Translations under genes and position numbers: made by a program | Notes under the pieces: model-generated | The model's input: only the letters and a program-made list of their open reading frames with translations | What the model was told of the DNA's origin: nothing | Database searches by the model: none | From: UBA3824 sp017541145 | Lineage (GTDB): Bacteria; Bacteroidota; Bacteroidia; Bacteroidales; UBA3824 | Reading direction: 5' to 3' | DNA length: 64,000 nucleotides | NCBI GenBank assembly: GCA_947168365.1 | Contig: CAMVLO010000004.1 | Span: 1 to 64,000 of the forward strand | Part shown: piece after piece, positions 43,537 through 52,710 of the stretch | Position numbering within the stretch: the stretch's first letter is position 1 | Layout: every line of letters begins with the position of its first letter

Positions 43537-44109
43537 ATGAAAATCTGTCCAAATTGTAATACGGAATTTGAAACCGGTCATTTTTGCAACAATTGCGGAG
43601 GCGAACTGGTGGATGTTAACAGCAATCAGGAGATAAATCCTATAAACCAAGAAAACGGAGAAACTAAAGGTTACTTCGACTCGGATATATTTGGTCATAG
43701 GGAAGTTACGATTGCTGAATATCCAAACGATGTAGATGCTAAAGAAACTGAATGTACACCAAATATCTCATTTAATCACGAAAACGGTGTATTTGAAATT
43801 TCAGGACGATCAATTCCTGAAGACGCCATAAAATTCTATGGTCCGATATTCCGCTGGCTTGACGAATACTCAAAATCGCCGGCTCAAAGCACAAATTTTT
43901 CTTTCAAGATGGGGTATTTCAACACTACTACTTCCAAAATTATTTTGGGAATAGCCCAAAAACTTGAAAAAATAAGCAAAAGCGGTCACGAAGTTCATCT
44001 TAAATGGTACTACATGGAAGATGACGAAGAAATGGAAGAATATGGCGAAGTTTTGTCAGAATTGCTGAAATTAGATGTACAAATGATTCCGGTAAGTGAA
44101 CAATTTTAG
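43537..44109 (+). CDS. Zinc-ribbon plus SiaC-like (DUF1987) protein
   Basis: The 190-residue protein begins with a zinc ribbon (Cys4, Cys7, Cys17, Cys20: CPNC and CNNC). A linker of about 50 residues follows, then a domain matching DUF1987/SiaC. Its parts are PNISFNHENGVFEISGRSIP, FYGPIFRWLDEY, FKMGYFNTTTSKIILGI and VHLKWYYMEDDEEMEEYGE. In Pseudomonas, SiaC is a SpoIIAA-like switch phosphorylated on a threonine and dephosphorylated by the SpoIIE-type phosphatase SiaA. The NTTTS stretch (129-133) is in the equivalent strand, so one of its threonines is the likely phosphosite. The zinc ribbon is an unusual addition. It converges with the type B secretion gene with only 10 bases between their stops. 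Confidence 0.8.
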   Translation: MKICPNCNTEFETGHFCNNCGGELVDVNSNQEINPINQENGETKGYFDSDIFGHREVTIAEYPNDVDAKETECTPNISFNHENGVFEISGRSIPEDAIKFYGPIFRWLDEYSKSPAQSTNFSFKMGYFNTTTSKIILGIAQKLEKISKSGHEVHLKWYYMEDDEEMEEYGEVLSELLKLDVQMIPVSEQF

Positions 44110-44119
44110 AAAAAACTTT

Positions 44120-45622
44120 TTAATAAACTAAATTTACATATCCGTTTTTCTTGTAAATTTTGTTAGCAGAAGACTTATAACTGATTTGATATATATATGT
44201 GTCCATCGGACAGAGTTTTCCTTTTCTGTTGGTTCCATCCCACCCTTTGGAAAGCTCTGCGGACTCAAATATATTTTCACCACGTTTATCATAAATCACT
44301 AATTTGTAATCTTTTAAGAAATCTGCTTTGGGTTTGAATTCCCAATTTTCAGAATTAGTAGACTTGGGATTTAACGCATTCGGAATATAGACAACAGGCT
44401 CTCTGTCAATACAGCTAAATTGAGACCTTGCTTCTACCCCACCCGATGCCGCAACTGCTGATATTTGATAACAAAAACGACCTTCATAAATATCTGAATT
44501 TGCAATCATATTCGACAACGATTCGGTATACTCCGAATATCTGAAATTTACACTGTTAACTTCTTCCAAATCAGAACCGTCAACAGAGCGGAAAATCTTA
44601 TAATTTTCTACACCGTTTTGCCAATACGCAATAGGATTCCAATCCAAAACATTTGTATTTTCCGTTCCTACTGATACTTGCAAAACGATATTATTTGCCG
44701 GATTGGAAAAAGCAATTACTTTTCCGCACTCGTTAATTGCCGCAATTGTATACTCGTAAACTATTGATACATAGGCAGTTTCGTCTACAAAATGATAATT
44801 ATTAAATTCTGTGGAATTCAGCGGAATAGTATCCGTAACAAAAGCGGAATGATTGCTACGAAGCAACAAAAGATGTTTTGTACTTTTTGACTGTGTTACA
44901 TCAATCACAAGCTCCAACGCGTTGTCAGAATTTACTGTCACACAAGAAATTTCGATTTTATCGGGCGCAATTACCTCTTCAGACTTGATTTCAATCACCG
45001 GTGAATACGCAGATTCTCCGTTCGGCAAAATACATTCTACGGCGAAATTTCTTACAAGCTGAAAATCATCAAACGAAAAACTGCAAATTGTATCTTTTGT
45101 TACAACATATTTTGATGACTTCGGAAACCCGGAATGTAAACAATATGTAACAGACTCAGTGCCGGCGTCATAACTCGAAAAATTGAAGTTAAAAGAATTT
45201 TCACAATTATCGAAACTTCCTGATAACAAAATAGTTGAAGCTTCGTTTGACATCAAACTGTAAATAGTTTGTCCATTTTGAATTTTATAAGACGAAATTC
45301 TGTAAAACTCTTTTCTTTCGTAAGGTTTCGCCGAAGTTCCGTACGCATTGGAATTGTCGGTATAAGAAAAAACTGAATTTGATTCGATAACTTCCACATT
45401 GTTGTAAGTGCCTGAAATTACACCGTTTCCATCCACAATCAAACGCTTAACGATATATCCGTCAACTAGTTCCGGATGTTGCAATTTCCATTTTACTACA
45501 GGTTTTCCGGAAATGGTATCCACACTGACAGAGGTAATTTCCGGCACTTCCAATGTTTGTGCACCGAGCTGACAAATTGATGTCAACGATAAAACCAAAA
45601 TAAAAAATAAGTTTTTCATCAT
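44120..45622 (-). CDS. T9SS type B secreted protein with gliding-motility-associated C-terminal domain
   Basis: I start at ATG 45620-45622, which overlaps the ABC transporter stop (ATGA, 45619-45622), rather than the TTG at 45628. The 500-residue product has a signal peptide (cleavage near LGAQ) and fibronectin type III-like domains (PEITSVSVDTISGKPVVKW, LDWNPIAYWQNGVENYKIFR). The C-terminal domain of about 90 residues has IPNALNPKS, YKLVIYDKRGENIFES, KGWDGTNRKG and YIYQISY. That is the CHU_C domain used as type B sorting signal for the type IX secretion system. It is therefore likely exported to the surface, where its function is unknown. Translational coupling to the ABC transporter suggests a shared task. 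Confidence 0.85.
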   Translation of the reverse strand: MMKNLFFILVLSLTSICQLGAQTLEVPEITSVSVDTISGKPVVKWKLQHPELVDGYIVKRLIVDGNGVISGTYNNVEVIESNSVFSYTDNSNAYGTSAKPYERKEFYRISSYKIQNGQTIYSLMSNEASTILLSGSFDNCENSFNFNFSSYDAGTESVTYCLHSGFPKSSKYVVTKDTICSFSFDDFQLVRNFAVECILPNGESAYSPVIEIKSEEVIAPDKIEISCVTVNSDNALELVIDVTQSKSTKHLLLLRSNHSAFVTDTIPLNSTEFNNYHFVDETAYVSIVYEYTIAAINECGKVIAFSNPANNIVLQVSVGTENTNVLDWNPIAYWQNGVENYKIFRSVDGSDLEEVNSVNFRYSEYTESLSNMIANSDIYEGRFCYQISAVAASGGVEARSQFSCIDREPVVYIPNALNPKSTNSENWEFKPKADFLKDYKLVIYDKRGENIFESAELSKGWDGTNRKGKLCPMDTYIYQISYKSSANKIYKKNGYVNLVY

Positions 45623-48600
45623 CTCCAAAAACTCCGCTCAAAGAAAGATTTCTTATGTCTGGTTTCAAGACCTTTGTGAAGTAATTTTTGCTCTTCACGA
45701 GTTTCAATCCTGCCTTTGATATTTCCAATGAAGGTTACAACCTTATTAAACACTCTGTAATACAGCAAGATATACAACACAATTGTTTGAATCCAAATCA
45801 CAATAAAATTCACCCAATATGTCTCAAGAAAATAATCTGAAATACGTTTTCGCGGTGCGTAAAAATGCGCCTGCAAAAACTTATTACGAGGATCAAGATA
45901 AATTGGGTTGGTCTTTTGGTAAAGTTTATTTTTATATTCAATAACTCTTTCTGTTTCGCGATTATTTGTAACAAAATCACTTAAAGCCTCGTTATGATAA
46001 CGACGTTTCAAATCCAAATACGCAATACGCTGTTCTTCTGTAGCTTGCTGAGCTGCCACGTAATTATCTTTTTCTGAATTTGCGGTTTTGAACTGTTGCA
46101 TGTATAATGCACGCAATTTTGAACAATAATCTTTTACTTCTGCTACAATTGCCGGCGTTACCTTGCTCGGATACAGCATATCAATTGAAAATGAAGCTTT
46201 TACAGAAGGATTATCTTCCATTTCAAACTTAAATTCGTTTCTCAAAGTCTCGAAATCGGCTTCAATGGTTTCAGCTTTTGAAGGATCATTTTGATTTCGT
46301 TCGTAATAATCAATCTTGTTTTCCAAAAGTTTCAACCACAAATCCCTCTTAATGAGCGCATTTTGCATTTGCTTTTCGTACGGATACAGCGGACGCTCGT
46401 AATCATTATTGATAAACTGCTCAACAGCAAGACCTTCGTAAGCCCAACGCGCAACAAGCATATCTCCGTAAAACGGAACATTTCCCGGACCCGAAATTGT
46501 CGGATTCAGCTTGTCAAAACTTACCAAAACTCCGGTTAAAGCAATTTGCGGAATTATTAGGAAAGGTATTGTAATATAGATTGTTACGCTTGTTTTGAAA
46601 CAATCGGAAATATTCAATCCCATGATATTAGCATTCACCCAAACAGCAAAAAGCATCAGCCAATATTTGAAATACATATCATGAATCTCTAAAACCGAAT
46701 TGCCAATTGCGATAAACGCAAACGACTGATATGCAGAGATAAACAATAATATCACAAGTTTTGACATCAAATAAGCACCCTTGCTGAGATTCAAGAACTG
46801 CTCACGATTTCTAATCGCCCGATCTTTAATAATTTCCTGCGCACTTACAGTAAGACCTACAAAAAGTCCGACAATAATTGCCATGAAAATATAAACCGGT
46901 AAATTGCAGTTATTCAACAAATTATAACCGTCCAACGCATCTTTTGAAACGTTGCGGTATTTGATGATGTAACTGAGAATCAAGGCTATCAAAGGAGATT
47001 CCACAAAGTTGATCAACACGTTTTGCTTGTTGGTAAATTTTGCAATAACGTCGCGCTTCATGAAAATCAAAAACTGCTTAAAAAATCCCGGAATTTTGAA
47101 ATTAATCTCCGGAAGATGTTTTACTAAAAACGATCTTTTGCGCTCCTTGCTTGCCTCATTTACGTACAATTCATTCCACTCACGGGGACTACGTTTACGT
47201 TGCTGAGTGGTGTTGCCGGATTCGTCAATTACCCTACTTTCCAAGATATTAAAAATCTGTTCCGGATTTACATTACCGCAAGTAGGACATTCAGAATCGT
47301 TCCAGTTAACTTGTTTAATGCTTGATTTAAAATAAGTTATAGCCTCAACAGGATCACCTTTGTAAACGAGGTAACCGCCATTGTCAAGAATTATAAGGTC
47401 GGAAAACATCTTGAAAATCTCGCTTGACGGCTGATGAATAACCACAAAAACGAGTTTTCCTTTGTAAGTAAGTTCTTTAAGCAAGTCCATGATGTTTTCG
47501 GAATCGCGGGAAGAAAGCCCCGAAGTAGGTTCGTCCAAAAACAAAATCGAAGGCTCACGGATAAGTTCGAGTGCGATGTTAAGACGCTTGCGTTGCCCAC
47601 CGCTAATACGTTTGTTCAACGGACTGCCAACCACCATGTTACGGATTTCGTAAAGTCCCAATGTAACAAGTAGTTTGCAAACGGTACGATAAAGCTTGAA
47701 CCTCGAATAATTGTCGAAACACTGTTTTGCAGCGTAATAAAGATTCTGAAATACAGTAAGTTCCTCAATCAAAAAATCGTCTTGAGAAACGTAACCGATA
47801 AGGCCGTTGAGTTCGCCTTTGTTGTTATGAAGGTCGATACCGTTTACAAGTACTTGACCCTGAGTAGGTTTCTCCGTACCGTTCAAAACACTCAAAAGCG
47901 TGGTTTTACCTGCGCCGGAAGCTCCCATAATTCCAACAAGATTGCCGCCGCGCTCCAAAAAACTCATATTGTAAAGTCCGGTAGTACCGTTTGGAAATTT
48001 GTAAACGAGCTTGTCAACCTCAAAACTGATACGGGATTTCAGTTTATCGAAATTGTATGCACTTACGATGTCGCTGTAATAAATCGGCTTGAATTTGCCA
48101 CCACGCACCGACGAACCGGTAGAAAAAACATGTAAACGATTGATATTCAGACTCTGACCGTTCATCACAAGATCTTTGTCACCTCGCAATACAAAAACAT
48201 ACACATTTACCGAAACAATCTGAAAGACAACAATTTGTCCCGAGAAACCTTCTTTGTAAATGTGTCTTATACGTTCGTGCTGAAAACTGTAATCGTTGTC
48301 AATAAGAAGAATACCGGAAGAATCCGGAATATGATTTTCAGGACTGAAAACAAAGTCAAAAAGAGCTTTGTATTCCACAGGCGCAATATTGAAACATTCT
48401 GCAATGGCCGTTACATAGTCCATTTCCCACGAAGAGATGTCGTCAACATTGTCGCCCCTTACAAAATCCAAAACCCGAACCAAAATCTTAACTCGCTGTT
48501 CCTGAATAAGTTCCTTATTGATTTCCTCGCAAGTATTCAAAATTTTGGTGCTGGCTCTGGCGATAAATTTCATTGGCTCTTTGGCAGAAAGACGTTTGTT

Positions 48601-48777
48601 TCGCAATTCTGCATATCTAGAATTGTACAAATCCATGTACTCGTGTACATGTTTCGGGTTAACCTCATGGCTTAAAAAACCCTCTACAATATTTGTAGCA
48701 CACAATTCCGCCCGCTCCTTGGTAGCCGCGATATACGCAAACAAGTGCATCAATGATTTTAAAATTTGTTCACTCAT
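45619..48777 (-). CDS. Large ABCG-type ABC transporter with extra N-terminal domains
   Basis: The 1052-residue protein has an N-terminal part of about 270 residues that I cannot assign, first helical and then beta-rich (GQIVVFQIVSVNVYVFVLRG). An ABC ATPase follows, with Walker A GASGAGKTTLLSVLNG near 285, signature ISGGQRKRLNIALELI and Walker B ILFLDEPTSGLSSRD. An ABC-2 type membrane domain has about six helices (LPVYIFMAIIVGLFVGLTVS and others). A long periplasmic-looking insert, charged and coiled-coil-like, lies at about 770-980. ATPase before permease in one chain, with the GGQRKR signature, is the ABCG/White arrangement. The substrate is unknown. It is coupled to the T9SS type B gene and preceded by two envelope-protein genes. 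Confidence 0.85.
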   Translation of the reverse strand: MSEQILKSLMHLFAYIAATKERAELCATNIVEGFLSHEVNPKHVHEYMDLYNSRYAELRNKRLSAKEPMKFIARASTKILNTCEEINKELIQEQRVKILVRVLDFVRGDNVDDISSWEMDYVTAIAECFNIAPVEYKALFDFVFSPENHIPDSSGILLIDNDYSFQHERIRHIYKEGFSGQIVVFQIVSVNVYVFVLRGDKDLVMNGQSLNINRLHVFSTGSSVRGGKFKPIYYSDIVSAYNFDKLKSRISFEVDKLVYKFPNGTTGLYNMSFLERGGNLVGIMGASGAGKTTLLSVLNGTEKPTQGQVLVNGIDLHNNKGELNGLIGYVSQDDFLIEELTVFQNLYYAAKQCFDNYSRFKLYRTVCKLLVTLGLYEIRNMVVGSPLNKRISGGQRKRLNIALELIREPSILFLDEPTSGLSSRDSENIMDLLKELTYKGKLVFVVIHQPSSEIFKMFSDLIILDNGGYLVYKGDPVEAITYFKSSIKQVNWNDSECPTCGNVNPEQIFNILESRVIDESGNTTQQRKRSPREWNELYVNEASKERKRSFLVKHLPEINFKIPGFFKQFLIFMKRDVIAKFTNKQNVLINFVESPLIALILSYIIKYRNVSKDALDGYNLLNNCNLPVYIFMAIIVGLFVGLTVSAQEIIKDRAIRNREQFLNLSKGAYLMSKLVILLFISAYQSFAFIAIGNSVLEIHDMYFKYWLMLFAVWVNANIMGLNISDCFKTSVTIYITIPFLIIPQIALTGVLVSFDKLNPTISGPGNVPFYGDMLVARWAYEGLAVEQFINNDYERPLYPYEKQMQNALIKRDLWLKLLENKIDYYERNQNDPSKAETIEADFETLRNEFKFEMEDNPSVKASFSIDMLYPSKVTPAIVAEVKDYCSKLRALYMQQFKTANSEKDNYVAAQQATEEQRIAYLDLKRRYHNEALSDFVTNNRETERVIEYKNKLYQKTNPIYLDPRNKFLQAHFYAPRKRISDYFLETYWVNFIVIWIQTIVLYILLYYRVFNKVVTFIGNIKGRIETREEQKLLHKGLETRHKKSFFERSFWR

Positions 48778-48865
48778 AAAAGCGGAATTAAAAAATTGAA
48801 TACTTTAGTTATTATTTAGTTGTTAAAAAAAAGAAGAAGCTTCTAAAAAAACAGAAATAAAATTT

Positions 48866-49285
48866 CTAATTTTTGAAACCGATTAGCAATATAGCAAACC
48901 CGCTTGGCGGCGCCATTTCGTCGAGCTGAGCCTCAATAATGCAATCAACCGTAGAATTGAATTTGAAATCCCATAACGGAGTATTTTTTTGATTTTTACT
49001 ACAGAAAAGTTCGTTTCTATCCTTGTCGTAAACAGTAAAAATCAAATTACCATCTTCCAGACCGCTACAAGCAGCAATTCTGTATTGACTTCCGCCATAG
49101 AAAGTTACATTAAATTCAGCGGTTTCGCCGGCTGAAATAGGTGTTTGGTAAACTTGTCCGTCACTTATATAATCGGATGGAATATGTCGTGCACAAAATC
49201 TCATAAGAGTATCAGCTTGGGCTCTTGCATCCAACACCGATAACAATGATATTGCAAATATAATTAATGGTAATATCCTTTTCAT
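48866..49285 (-). CDS. Small secreted protein in the ABC cluster
   Basis: The 139-residue product has a signal peptide (cleavage near DARAQ) and one beta-rich domain of about 115 residues. It contains FNVTFYGGSQYRIAACSG and LIFTVYDKDRNELFCS, resembling compact jelly-roll or pre-peptidase-like domains that bind ligands. No lipobox or sorting signal is present. It lies 42 bases after the lipoprotein gene and 88 bases before the ABC transporter gene, all on the minus strand. Function unknown. Confidence 0.7.
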   Translation of the reverse strand: MKRILPLIIFAISLLSVLDARAQADTLMRFCARHIPSDYISDGQVYQTPISAGETAEFNVTFYGGSQYRIAACSGLEDGNLIFTVYDKDRNELFCSKNQKNTPLWDFKFNSTVDCIIEAQLDEMAPPSGFAILLIGFKN

Positions 49286-49327
49286 TTTTTAAAATTTTTA
49301 TCCGGTTTTGCAAAGTTTTTTTATCAG

Positions 49328-50251
49328 CTATTTAACGATGTCCGCACGCAATTTTTCGATTTTTTCGGTAATAGCTTTTACCTGAGTTTTATCCAAAATT
49401 GCTTGCGATTCACTATTGATTATTGTCAATTTTTTTTCTTCATCGGTTTGAGCCGGCTTATAAGTATATTTGATTTCAATTTCATCAAATATATTCGCAA
49501 TATCGGACAAATTTTCCAAAAAAGAATCATAATCGCTGTTGAGTTTGCCGTAATACGGTCTTAATAGTTCGATCAGATTATTTAAAGGACGTTTTTGTTG
49601 ACCGATTATTTCCATGAGATCGGAGTTGATTTCGTCGGTTTTTATCACATGAGTCATCAAATAAAGACCCTCAATCCAACCACCGGCAATTATAAGTGCT
49701 CCAATTTCATTACGGTCGGTATTCATAAGATATGAATCTGACTCTCTGTAAATTACAGATGCAATATACTGCAACGAATCCTTGTCGCCGTTGTTGCGCT
49801 CAATGCGTTTCATGGTAGCATCACTAAAAGAATTCAGGATGCCAAGTTCGGTTGATAAAGCACGGATGGCTCCAAAATAGGCTGCTGCTTCGGGCAACTG
49901 CTCGTATACATTGATATAGCCCAAATCGGCTCCGTAGATACCTATATTCAACGATTGTTTGAAACTTGTAGTATAATTTTGCCTCAAATTAACATCGTTT
50001 AAGAGTTCCTTGTGAAAAGGAATATCAAGTTTTTTAAACATGTTGGCCAATTGTAAAGGCGACGGCACATTAAACAATCTGTTGTTTACTTTTACAAGCG
50101 CAGATTTGTTCGGATCCAATTGCTGTTCCACTTTGGATGTATCAGCAGCCTCTCCCGTTTTTTTCTCCTGGTTAGCATTGCCAGCACATCCGGCTGACAG
50201 AAGACTGACCGCTAACACAAAAACATGATATTTTTTTGTCAGTATTCTCAT
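49328..50251 (-). CDS. Uncharacterised lipoprotein heading the ABC cluster
   Basis: The 307-residue product has a lipobox LSAGC (Cys22) and an acidic, lysine-rich linker. A largely helical domain follows (LQLANMFKKLDIPFHKELLN, YFGAIRALSTELGILNSF, LIIAGGWIEGLYLMTHVI). The strong helical pattern and the GGWIEGLYL motif recur in Bacteroidota lipoproteins that I cannot name. A -7-like box (TATATTTG on the minus strand, 50298-50305) lies upstream. It is the first of four codirectional genes ending with the T9SS type B protein. Confidence 0.68.
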   Translation of the reverse strand: MRILTKKYHVFVLAVSLLSAGCAGNANQEKKTGEAADTSKVEQQLDPNKSALVKVNNRLFNVPSPLQLANMFKKLDIPFHKELLNDVNLRQNYTTSFKQSLNIGIYGADLGYINVYEQLPEAAAYFGAIRALSTELGILNSFSDATMKRIERNNGDKDSLQYIASVIYRESDSYLMNTDRNEIGALIIAGGWIEGLYLMTHVIKTDEINSDLMEIIGQQKRPLNNLIELLRPYYGKLNSDYDSFLENLSDIANIFDEIEIKYTYKPAQTDEEKKLTIINSESQAILDKTQVKAITEKIEKLRADIVK

Positions 50252-50395
50252 TTTTAGTTATAAATTACAATTCTGTCAAAACACTGATTTATATCCACAA
50301 ATATAAATCCAATTTTTGACAATTGACTTCTTTTTAGTCCTTTTTTTTTAATTTTATATAAAAATAATTTCCAACCTGTTGATAATCAGATAATT

Positions 50396-51433
50396 TTATT
50401 TTACATAAACCAACGTTGCTCCTCCCCCATATTCTTCAAAAGATGCATCTTGATATTCATAACGTTTGTAATTGTGATCCAAGCATCTACGAATTTCAAG
50501 CTTGAGCGTTCCGTTGCCTTTGCCGTGTATAAAAACTGCTTTTTTTACATGCGGATCTTTGATAAATTCATCCATTTTTTCGCGGAAAACTTTCATCTGA
50601 TAATCGAGTTTTTCTTTGGGACTCATACCGCTTTCGTCTTCCAAAAGTTCGGTAAGATGAAGATCAACTACTTGTTTATCAGCAGTTTTCTTGAATGTTT
50701 TCTTTACAATATTTCCGCTGTCGGCTTTGTTTTTAAACAAATCGGCTGCCGAAAGATTTTTGGTTGCTTCTATCATTTCTGATGATTGTTTTACAGGAAT
50801 TATCACTGCATCTTCATCAAAAAAGTCGTTAACTTTGTAAGAATTTGACTGATAGAATTTTGGAGCATGAAGTTTTACATCGAATTCTTCAGGTTGTTTT
50901 ACTTTGTGCAAACCGTCTTTTGCATACAAGAATTGAAATTTGAAATATGTTAAATCTCCCAAATCCTTGCGGGCAATAGTTTCCACATATTCTTTGCTAT
51001 CCGGTTCCAAAACGCCGGAAACACTGGTAAACAATGTGTTATCTTTGTTCGGACGCATAAAATTGTAACAGATTCTAAAATCGCTGTCGTTTACAAAATA
51101 TAAATCCAAATCACACTGATCCAATGCTTTGCGGTCGGCAGGTACAAAACCGAGATAAATTCCGTAATCATCATTTTTTGGTGTTACAGTCTGATTATTA
51201 TTAACGGTTTTCTTAGCTTCGGGTTTCATTTGAACTTTCACTTGTGAATAATCTGCCGCAACTTCCTTATCCTGAGCCTTATCGGGATCAAGAATAAGTT
51301 CTGAAGTTTTAGCCGGAACTTCAAAATCGTCCGAGTTTAATACCATAACAATACCGTTGTCCATCACTCGGGTAATTGTTCCATAATCATTTTCGTTAAG
51401 GAACTTTACTTTATCACCTTTTTTAAAAATCAT
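50396..51433 (-). CDS. DUF2027 and Smr domain protein
   Basis: The 345-residue protein starts with an SH3-like segment (MIFKKGDKVKFLNENDYGTI) as in MutS2-associated KOW-like domains. The DUF2027 region follows at about 85-230 (YGIYLGFVPADRKALDQCDL, DSDFRICYNFMRPNKDN). A C-terminal Smr domain has VDLHLTELL and the HGKGNGTLK signature. Smr domains nick DNA or cleave RNA, for example at collided ribosomes. The DUF2027-Smr combination is a Bacteroidota form without the MutS ATPase. It is divergent from queA. Confidence 0.88.
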   Translation of the reverse strand: MIFKKGDKVKFLNENDYGTITRVMDNGIVMVLNSDDFEVPAKTSELILDPDKAQDKEVAADYSQVKVQMKPEAKKTVNNNQTVTPKNDDYGIYLGFVPADRKALDQCDLDLYFVNDSDFRICYNFMRPNKDNTLFTSVSGVLEPDSKEYVETIARKDLGDLTYFKFQFLYAKDGLHKVKQPEEFDVKLHAPKFYQSNSYKVNDFFDEDAVIIPVKQSSEMIEATKNLSAADLFKNKADSGNIVKKTFKKTADKQVVDLHLTELLEDESGMSPKEKLDYQMKVFREKMDEFIKDPHVKKAVFIHGKGNGTLKLEIRRCLDHNYKRYEYQDASFEEYGGGATLVYVK

Positions 51434-51458
51434 CGCGTTAATTCTTTTTATTGTGCGC

Positions 51459-51475
51459 CAAAGTTAATAATTTTG
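51459..51475. promoter_or_regulatory. Divergent -7 elements between DUF2027-Smr and queA
   Basis: TAACTTTG on the minus strand (51459-51466) and TAATTTTG on the plus strand (51468-51475) each match the -7 consensus within a 59-base gap. Neither has a clear -33 box. Confidence 0.45.
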
Positions 51476-51492
51476 CAGAAAATTAGAAAAAA

Positions 51493-52698
51493 ATGAGTGC
51501 ACCAAAAAATATCGAAATTGCAGATTTCAATTATAATCTGCCTGACGAAAAAATTGCGAAATTTCCATTGAAGGAAAGAGACAAATGCAAATTACTGATT
51601 TACAAAAACAAACAAATTTCAGAAGGTATCTTCCGCGACGTTGAAAAATTATTGGACCCAAGCGGACTTTTGGTAGTAAATAACACAAAAGTAATACCCG
51701 CAAGATTGGAATTTTTCACTGCAAACGGCGCAAGAATAGAGATTTTTTGTCTTGAACCGTACTCTCCGGCAGATTATGATTCCAATTTTTCATTAAAAGG
51801 CAGTTGTCAATGGAAATGTCTTGCAGGAAATTTGAAACGTTGGAAAAATTTTAATCTAAAACGCGAATTCAATTACAACGGCGAAGATTTACAAATTGAA
51901 GTAGAAAAAATACAAGTATCAGGCGGCGAGATAATTGCAAAATTTTCGTGGAATGGCAACTATACATTTTCCGACATCATAGATATCGCCGGTTCAATAC
52001 CGATTCCGCCATACTTAAACCGCAAAGCCGAAGAATCGGATACTATTGATTATCAAACAATTTACTCACATTACAAAGGTTCGGTAGCAGCACCGACAGC
52101 GGGATTGCATTTCACTGAAGAAATGATGAAAAATCTAAAATGTGAACTCGGACAACTTACTTTGCATGTTGGCGCGGGAACTTTCAAACCTGTAAAATCC
52201 CAAACAATCGGCGAACACGAAATGCACAGAGAATTTTTTTCTGTCACAAAAGAGTTCCTGAAAAAAATATTGAAATATAAAGGAAAAATTACAGCTGTAG
52301 GCACTACTTCGGTACGAACTTTGGAATCATTGTATTGGCTGGGCACAAAAATTCTCTCCTGCAAAGACGGTTTAAACCTCTCACAATGGGAATGTTACGA
52401 AACCGACGGCAATTTTTCAGTGGAAGAATCAATAAACGCGATTATAAATTATATCGAACAAAAAGGAGAAGATACTTTTAAAGCGGCTACCGGAATTATG
52501 ATTTGTCCGGGCTACAGTTATAAAATTGTTAACAATATTATTACAAACTTCCATCAGCCGGAAAGTACACTGCTACTGCTTGTTTCGGCAGCGGTAGGAT
52601 CAAAATGGAAAGAAATTTACGATTATGCCCTCAACAACAATTTCAGGTTTCTAAGCTACGGCGACAGCAGTTTCCTGGAAATACAAAAACTTGAATAA
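51493..52698 (+). CDS. queA: S-adenosylmethionine:tRNA ribosyltransferase-isomerase
   Basis: The 401-residue protein has QueA motifs: YNLPDEKIAKFPLKERDKCKL, LLVVNNTKVIPARLEF, the PPYLNR segment, YQTIYSHYKGSVAAPTAGLH with FT following, LHVGAGTFKPV and TNFHQPESTLLLLVSA. It transfers and rearranges the ribosyl of SAM onto preQ1-modified tRNA to form epoxyqueuosine. It is longer than the E. coli enzyme (about 356 residues) because of an insert after the middle, as in other Bacteroidota. It is 12 bases from the following GH3/beta-lactamase-like gene, probably in one transcript. Confidence 0.95.
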   Translation: MSAPKNIEIADFNYNLPDEKIAKFPLKERDKCKLLIYKNKQISEGIFRDVEKLLDPSGLLVVNNTKVIPARLEFFTANGARIEIFCLEPYSPADYDSNFSLKGSCQWKCLAGNLKRWKNFNLKREFNYNGEDLQIEVEKIQVSGGEIIAKFSWNGNYTFSDIIDIAGSIPIPPYLNRKAEESDTIDYQTIYSHYKGSVAAPTAGLHFTEEMMKNLKCELGQLTLHVGAGTFKPVKSQTIGEHEMHREFFSVTKEFLKKILKYKGKITAVGTTSVRTLESLYWLGTKILSCKDGLNLSQWECYETDGNFSVEESINAIINYIEQKGEDTFKAATGIMICPGYSYKIVNNIITNFHQPESTLLLLVSAAVGSKWKEIYDYALNNNFRFLSYGDSSFLEIQKLE

Positions 52699-52710
52699 AT
52701 AAACAAAAAA

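Noticed and set aside
44110..44119. Possible terminator between convergent siaC-like and T9SS type B genes
   Set aside because: Only 10 bases separate the stops, and I found no convincing hairpin there.
48835..48844. Palindrome agaagcttct near the ABC transporter start
   Set aside because: Ten bases with no loop or strong T-run; likely chance.
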